Below, one piece after another: positions 59,506 to 64,000 of a stretch of DNA of 64,000 bases (position 1 is the first letter of the stretch; every line of letters starts with the position of its first letter). The notes under the pieces are model-generated. The model ran no database searches and was not told the origin of the DNA. It worked only from the letters and a program-made list of their open reading frames with translations. The position numbers were made by a program, and so were the translations under genes. The stretch is from Papaver somniferum (lineage: Eukaryota; Streptophyta; Magnoliopsida; Ranunculales; Papaveraceae), in NCBI RefSeq assembly GCF_003573695.1, contig NC_039364.1, positions 68,220,256 to 68,284,255 of the forward strand, in the 5' to 3' direction.

Positions 59506-59624
59506 ACTTTGTGGTGTATTTTTCACTTGTACAAGGCTAACATGTCTAATAATACCAAGGCTTTAACTCCTAAAAAACCGAATCAGATTATGGATCCGAT
59601 TTCAGCTATTTGCGAGTCACATAT
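59506..59624. other. Border between repeats and genic DNA
   Basis: No transposon homology recognised from here on until 62.1 kb. No gene seen. Confidence 0.4.
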
Positions 59625-59675
59625 TTTGTAACTGCACTTTTTTTTTTTTTTTTTGAAAGGTTTGTAACTGCACTT
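59625..59675 (-). mobile_element. Tiny poly(A) retroposition scar
   Basis: Perfect 15-bp direct repeats TTTGTAACTGCACTT (59625-59639 and 59661-59675) flank 15 T (59640-59654) and GAAAGG (59655-59660). This is the product expected of LINE-type target-primed insertion that copied only a poly(A) tail and six bases of its template. Confidence 0.75.
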
Positions 59676-60294
59676 AAAACTATAACGAGCTGTTGATTTC
59701 TTGTTGGCGCGCTCTAAGAGGTAAACCGGCGATTTTGGCATGCACATCCGGTGTGCCAAACAGTCTAGTGAACGATGATACATCTCGAGTCTCCCCCCGA
59801 AATGGAAAAAGGCACCAAGGACACCAAAATTTGACTTCTAATATAGATCGACTGAATCACCCTACCGAAAGAAAATACTAATACTCAAAGGGAAAAGTCA
59901 TGTGTTTAGTGTTGTAAGGTTTACTTCCTCCGTATTTTCAATCAAGTCAAATCGAAGAAACATATCAAGTCAAACTCAAATTGCTTAGAAGTGAAAAATA
60001 TCATCATCTAACAATGTCTGTTAATCCAATGGTTAAAAACCTTGCGTAAACTACTCCCATAAGCTACTGTCATAAGTCCACTTTAAGATGTTTCCAAACA
60101 AGACCTCCCTCCCTCCCCCATCTTGTGAATAAGTGAGGCGTGAGAAATGCACTTTAGAAAAAGAAACCCCCACTTGCTTTAGTGCCTGCCAAACTCCCAA
60201 CTTTTTAATTTCCTCATTGCTTTTTCTTGTGATCACGTTTAAAACAAAATCACCAAATTGCTTCTTCATTTCACATCTAGCTGAGAATCAGAAT
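59676..60294 (+). promoter_or_regulatory. Upstream region of the glycosyltransferase gene
   Basis: Non-repetitive sequence with pyrimidine-rich stretches near 60100-60280 (CTCCCTCCCTCCCCC at 60105). It should hold promoter and 5' UTR; no convincing TATA box was found. The reading frame is open upstream to 60133 but without an ATG. Confidence 0.45.
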
Positions 60295-61779
60295 ATGGCT
60301 TTCATCAACAACAAATCCAAGAAGCAACCAATTCCTTCTTCTCAATTCATGAGTATCAGAACTATCCTCTTGCTCATTCTTCTCTTTGCAATTCTAGCTC
60401 TTTCTTTTGTCCTACAAACCCCTAATTTCCCCGACTCATGCATACCCTCATCTTCCTCCGCCACTCAAACAAGCCCTTTTTCTGGGGATCTCCGTTATGC
60501 TCGATTCGCTTGGAACCGGCTGCCGCTAGTCGATGATCGTCCACCTCCGACAATACTCAGAATTGCTGTTTTCTCACGAAAATGGCCTTTTAGCTCTGCC
60601 CCAGGTGGTATGGAACGCCATGCGCTGACTTTATACACAGCTCTTGCCCGTCGTGGTCATAATATTCATGTTTACACTTCACCTCCTTCAACTAAAACTG
60701 ATCGTCTCAGTGCAAGTCCGACGTCTTCCCCACAAATTCATTTCCACGAAGGCGAAAAGGGACAATGGCATTACAACCTAGCATGGGCTCAATTCGACGC
60801 TGAAAACAGGCGTGAGCCGTTTGATGTCGTCCACTCTGAAAGCGTGGCACTTCCTCATTGGCTAGCACGCGAGCTTCCGAACTTAGCCGTGTCATGGCAC
60901 GGTATTGCCCTGGAAAGTGTACAATCAAGTATTTACCAAGATTTGACCAGGAAGGAAGATGAACCCATGTCAAGTTCTTTTAATCAGAGTATATATGGAG
61001 TGATTCCTAAAGTTTTGAAGGAAATTAGATTCTTTAAGAACTATGCAAATCATGTTGCTATTAGTGATAGTTGTGGAGAGATGTTGAGAGATGTTTATCA
61101 AATCCCAAACAATAGAGTTCATGTGATTTTAAATGGAGTTGATGAAGATGACTTCGTGTATGATATGAAGTTAGGAAAACAATTCAGAGATAAAGTTGGT
61201 GTCCCACAAAATGCAAGTTTAGTGCTTGGAATTGCAGGAAGATTGGTGAAAGACAAGGGTCATCCTCTACTTCATGAAGCCTTCTACAGGTTGCTCATTA
61301 AGCGTCGAGACGTCTACTTGATTGTCGCTGGATCCGGACCGTGGGAAGGAAGATACAGAGATTTGGGTCCTCAAGTTATCGTCTTAGGGTCGATGAAACC
61401 AAGCGAATTACGAGGTTTTTATAATTCAATTGATGTTTTTGTAAATCCTACTCTAAGACCTCAAGGACTTGATCTGACGTTGATGGAAGCTATGTTAAGT
61501 GGAAAACCAATTCTAGCATCAAGATTTCCGAGTATTAAAGGAACAATAGTTGTTGATGATGAATTTGGCTTTATGTTTTCGCCAAATGTTGAGTCACTGT
61601 TAGAAGCGATAGAAATTGTGGTGAAAGAAGGAAAAGAAAGACTAGCCAGAAGAGGAAAAGCATGTATGAAGTATGCCCGTGCTATGTTCACTGCTAGGAA
61701 AATGGCATTAGCTTACGAGAGAATGTTCCTTTGCATGAAAAATGTGGCATTTTGTCAATACTCTTTAAAATCAGATTAG
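60295..61779 (+). CDS. GT4-type glycosyltransferase, membrane-anchored
   Basis: 494 residues, one exon, stop TAG at 61777. The first in-frame ATG (60295, followed by G) is the start. A short basic N-terminus and a hydrophobic segment at residues 20-41 (TILLLILLFAILALSFVL) predict a type II anchor, probably Golgi/ER with the catalytic part lumenal. GT-B fold signs in order: PGGMERHALTLYTALARRGH (103-122) as nucleotide-sugar domain start, VVHSES (178-183), WHG (201-203), LNGVDEDDF (279-287), GRLVKDKG (315-322), AGSGPW (345-350), NPTLRPQGLDLTLMEAM (384-400). The usual E-x7-E motif reads Q390...E398. Closest in memory to uncharacterised plant proteins annotated as UDP-glycosyltransferase superfamily; donor and acceptor unknown. 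No frame damage, and codon usage and composition differ from the flanking repeats, so this is a host gene. Confidence 0.93.
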   Translation: MAFINNKSKKQPIPSSQFMSIRTILLLILLFAILALSFVLQTPNFPDSCIPSSSSATQTSPFSGDLRYARFAWNRLPLVDDRPPPTILRIAVFSRKWPFSSAPGGMERHALTLYTALARRGHNIHVYTSPPSTKTDRLSASPTSSPQIHFHEGEKGQWHYNLAWAQFDAENRREPFDVVHSESVALPHWLARELPNLAVSWHGIALESVQSSIYQDLTRKEDEPMSSSFNQSIYGVIPKVLKEIRFFKNYANHVAISDSCGEMLRDVYQIPNNRVHVILNGVDEDDFVYDMKLGKQFRDKVGVPQNASLVLGIAGRLVKDKGHPLLHEAFYRLLIKRRDVYLIVAGSGPWEGRYRDLGPQVIVLGSMKPSELRGFYNSIDVFVNPTLRPQGLDLTLMEAMLSGKPILASRFPSIKGTIVVDDEFGFMFSPNVESLLEAIEIVVKEGKERLARRGKACMKYARAMFTARKMALAYERMFLCMKNVAFCQYSLKSD

Positions 61780-62110
61780 AGAAAATGGAATGCATATTAA
61801 TGTATGGGATGTTAAAATATGCGCTAAACAGGGTTTGTATTACTTACTCTAGGTTGGATATCACTTGATTTGTCTCTCTGAATCTGACCTGATGCTTCTC
61901 TTTTTTCCATTCTGGTGCTTATACTTTGTTTACTACTTTAGAGTTAGCTAGGCTTACATTATGAATAAACTCTACTGAATTCTTTTTGTTGTTGAGAATT
62001 AAGATTGTAGCTTCGGATTCTTGTATAAGCAAAGTTGCCTGTTTGTTCTATCAATTATGGTGTAAGCTTAAAACTAAGTGCGTGTAATTTTTTTTTTTTT
62101 TTTGGGAAAA
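61780..62110 (+). other. 3' flank of the glycosyltransferase gene
   Basis: Contains a plausible polyadenylation signal AATAAA at 61964-61969 and a T run at about 62088-62103. No other gene. Confidence 0.55.
61964..61969 (+). terminator. Polyadenylation signal candidate
   Basis: AATAAA 185 bp behind the stop codon, followed within 25 bp by a T/G-rich stretch (TTCTTTTTGTTGTTG). Confidence 0.5.
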
Positions 62111-62372
62111 TTATTGTTTGGTCCTTTTTTTAGGTGACCCCAAATTTGTTTGGTCCAGCAACAAAAAAACGTTTATGTTTGGTCCATAATTATTTGAAAA
62201 TATCAAATGGAGCAAAATACTTTTTCGTGTTAATTTCTGTAGCTGTTTCATTTCTTAATATTATTTGAGTTCATTCTCGCTGATGAACTTTGAACTTCCT
62301 ACTTATTTTCTTGTAGGAGTTCATTTTGTTTGATGAACTATCAAGTGTTTTGTAATGCTTTTTGAAGATTCA

Positions 62373-62760
62373 AGTTCATTCTTAAAAATGTTCACACAAC
62401 AAAAAATTCATTATTATGAACAAAAAACAGAGTTTATTCTTTCGAGTGAACACCCAATCAAAACCAAAACTATATCAAATCTGAAAACAGAGTTCATTCT
62501 TTCAAATGAACACCCAATCAAAGTTCATTATTACGAACAAAATCATAGTTCATTATTTCAAATGAACACCCAATCAAAGTTCATTATTATGAACAAAAAT
62601 CTGAGTTCATTCTTTTAAATGAACTCCTAATAAAATCAAACTAAATCAACATTTAAAACATAGTTCATTCTTTAAAATGAACACCTCATAAAACCAAACT
62701 AAATCATATGAAAACATAGAAAACACAGTTCATTCTTAAAAAATGAACATACAACAAAAC
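62373..62760. repeat. Approx. 58-bp tandem repeat with GTTCATT...AATGAAC dyads
   Basis: About seven units beginning AGTTCATTCTTT and containing AAATGAACACCCAATCAAA. Each has a short dyad (GTTCATTCTTTNAAATGAAC). The plus strand is partly open through the array only because of its composition. Confidence 0.8.
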
Positions 62761-62869
62761 CTAATTCAAACTCAAATCTTTAACAAAAGCAAAGTAAAAG
62801 AAAAAAACCTTATTAAATCTTCAGTAACAACAGATCAATATTCAACAGCGGCAAATCAATCTTCGGCAA

Positions 62870-63000
62870 AAACATGAGTTCGTCTTCATCATCTTCGTTT
62901 TCTTCAACAGCAGAAGCAGCAGAGAAGGAAAACATGAGTTCATCTTCATCGTCTTTGTCATCTTCGTCATCGTCTTCATCATCTTCAACATGAGTTCATC
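62870..63000. repeat. TCATCT/TCGTCT-rich simple repeat
   Basis: Low-complexity run of TCATCTTCATCGTCTT type with two copies of AACATGAGTTC. Read on the minus strand it is acidic (Asp/Glu-rich). Confidence 0.7.
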
Positions 63001-63449
63001 TTCGATCTCTGTAATCAAATCAAAATTTTTGTAATCAAAAACAAAATCCTTGTAATCAAAATCAAATCGATCTTTGTAATCAAATCAAATTGATCTCAGT
63101 AAAATAAATCTTCATCCTCAATCTTCGAAATCAATTTCAAGAGCAGCAGAGAAAGAAGTCAGAAAAAAAAATGAGAGAGAAACTAGATTTGAGAACAGAG
63201 AGGAGAGAGAAAGTAAACCTGAAAATGATTTTTTTTCTCCACTTATTTTCTCTATATATATGGAAAGGGAAGGGTATTTTAGGTATCAAATTTCGGAAGG
63301 TAATGTACACCCTAGGACCAAACAGTAATATTTGGACCAAACGGTAATAAAAATAGTAAAAAATGACCAAACAGACAGTTGACCGGGTCAACAGGACCAA
63401 ACGCACTTTATTATATTATTTCTAGGACAATACGGTAGTTTCTACTTCT

Positions 63450-63700
63450 TCTTTTTTTTTTCATTCAAAGATAATAGATTAAAAGGCACACAAGCCTTGT
63501 GTAGGCAGTTATGATCAAAAGAGGGCAAAAATCCAAAAAAAAACACAGCATTACAAAGATAAAGCAATAAATTTTCTAAGTACACAAAAAGAATCAACTG
63601 AAGAAGACACAACTTGAGGTACCTAAACATCAAACCTAACTTGTGAACCAAAATAAAGGCCAATACCTAATATCAACTAGTATACTTGTCAACATCCTTT
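63450..63700 (-). mobile_element. Possible LINE 3' end
   Basis: On the minus strand, text containing GTGTGCCTTTTAATC ends in an A run (T run at about 63450-63459), the look of a LINE 3' UTR with tail. No coding domain or target duplication was confirmed. Confidence 0.25.
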
Positions 63701-64000
63701 ATAACTAACCATCATGATTTTTCGCGAGATCACTAAATATTTCTTCGCGATCGTTCTTTAAAGGGGAAAAGTCTAAAACCCATAAAGAACCACACTCCAT
63801 AAGTTTATTTGCTGAGACCTTGTTAGGAATTTTATATTTTGAGAAAATTTTTCTTTTTTGTACTTAGAGTATCATTTGGGAACATACATGTTACTTTGGA
63901 TTTTAAACTCAATTTCTTACTATATCTTAAAATTGTCTCGGAAGAAGACGACATTGTAATACTTATCTCTGAATCTTTCAACACTAACTGAGAAGTAGCT
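63701..64000. other. No recognised feature
   Basis: AT-rich DNA without a gene, repeat or transposon that I can identify. Confidence 0.4.

Larger units (their letters stand above)
62111..63405. mobile_element. Possible non-autonomous DNA transposon with GTTTGGTCC ends
   Basis: GTTTGGTCC occurs at 62116, 62148 and 62177 on the left. Its complement GGACCAAAC occurs at 63315, 63334 and 63394 on the right, plus a variant at 63364, giving long imperfect inverted ends (GTTTGGTCCT..TTGACCC on the right reversed, GTTTGGTCCT..GGTGACCCC on the left). Between them lie tandem repeats and a promoter-like stretch on the minus strand (TATATATA near 63255, GAGAGA-rich leader at 63165-63215). No clear target duplication; the superfamily is not decided (MULE-like would be my guess). 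Confidence 0.4.

Noticed and set aside
60133..60294. Upstream extension of the glycosyltransferase frame
   Set aside because: It would need a GTG start. The first ATG at 60295 gives a proper basic N-terminus and membrane anchor.
63442..63663. Small minus-strand protein ending in poly-Lys
   Set aside because: The C-terminus is translated from a homopolymer run and there is no domain; at most the 3' tail of a LINE.

Overview
Plant nuclear DNA, almost certainly from an angiosperm (eudicot-like). It is AT-rich and intron-bearing, packed with nested LTR retrotransposons, and holds one intact host gene. The species cannot be told from the sequence; a Ranunculales/poppy-like origin is only an impression. 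No bacterial operons, rRNA, tRNA genes or CRISPR arrays were seen, and no reverse transcriptase motif (YxDD) was recognised in the long reading frames.

About 1-59.5 kb is retrotransposon. Three families are recognisable. Family 1 is Ty3/gypsy, Tat/Ogre-like, with LTRs up to 4 kb, gag-protease on one strand and an antisense plant-mobile-domain (PMD) gene near the 3' LTR: elements A and B. Family 2 is copia, Sirevirus-like, with LTRs of about 2.4-2.9 kb (TGTTAG...TTTTCA), an initiator-tRNA-Met primer site, UBN2/zinc-knuckle gag and several polypurine tracts: E, F, G/H and I. Family 3 is gypsy, Tat-like, with LTRs of about 375 bp, gag, minisatellites and an antisense PMD gene: D and a solo LTR. 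No copy keeps a recognisable RT or integrase core, so all look non-autonomous or decayed.

Layout: A (1-12439, starting with a 5.3-kb fold-back of two LTR arms) is cut in its gag by F (12440-16304). F's 3' LTR is cut by D (from 16305). D's antisense gene is split by E (20080-42836, target duplication GGTAT). E's 5' LTR is split by B (21522-35747, duplication AGTAC). B carries a 478-bp hAT-type MITE (29730-30207, 8-bp duplication CTGTGAAC). From inside to outside the LTR families run 1-2-3-2-1. D resumes at 42837 and stops at 45446, where the composite G/H begins on the minus strand. H holds I (53795-56708, duplication TTGCC) and a family-3 solo LTR (58354-58724).

At 59.5 kb the repeats give way to genic DNA. 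An uninterrupted 494-residue GT4-type glycosyltransferase gene with an N-terminal membrane anchor (60295-61779) is the only gene likely to serve the host. Right of it lie a possible DNA transposon with GTTTGGTCC ends (62111-63405) and a doubtful LINE 3' end.

The most interesting signals are the LTR fold-back (possible siRNA source), antisense PMD genes in two unrelated-LTR gypsy families, a second gag-like module behind the protease, a conserved minus-strand reading frame inside a PMD intron, exchange of short-repeat cassettes in family-2 U3 regions, and a 248-bp higher-order minisatellite inside D.
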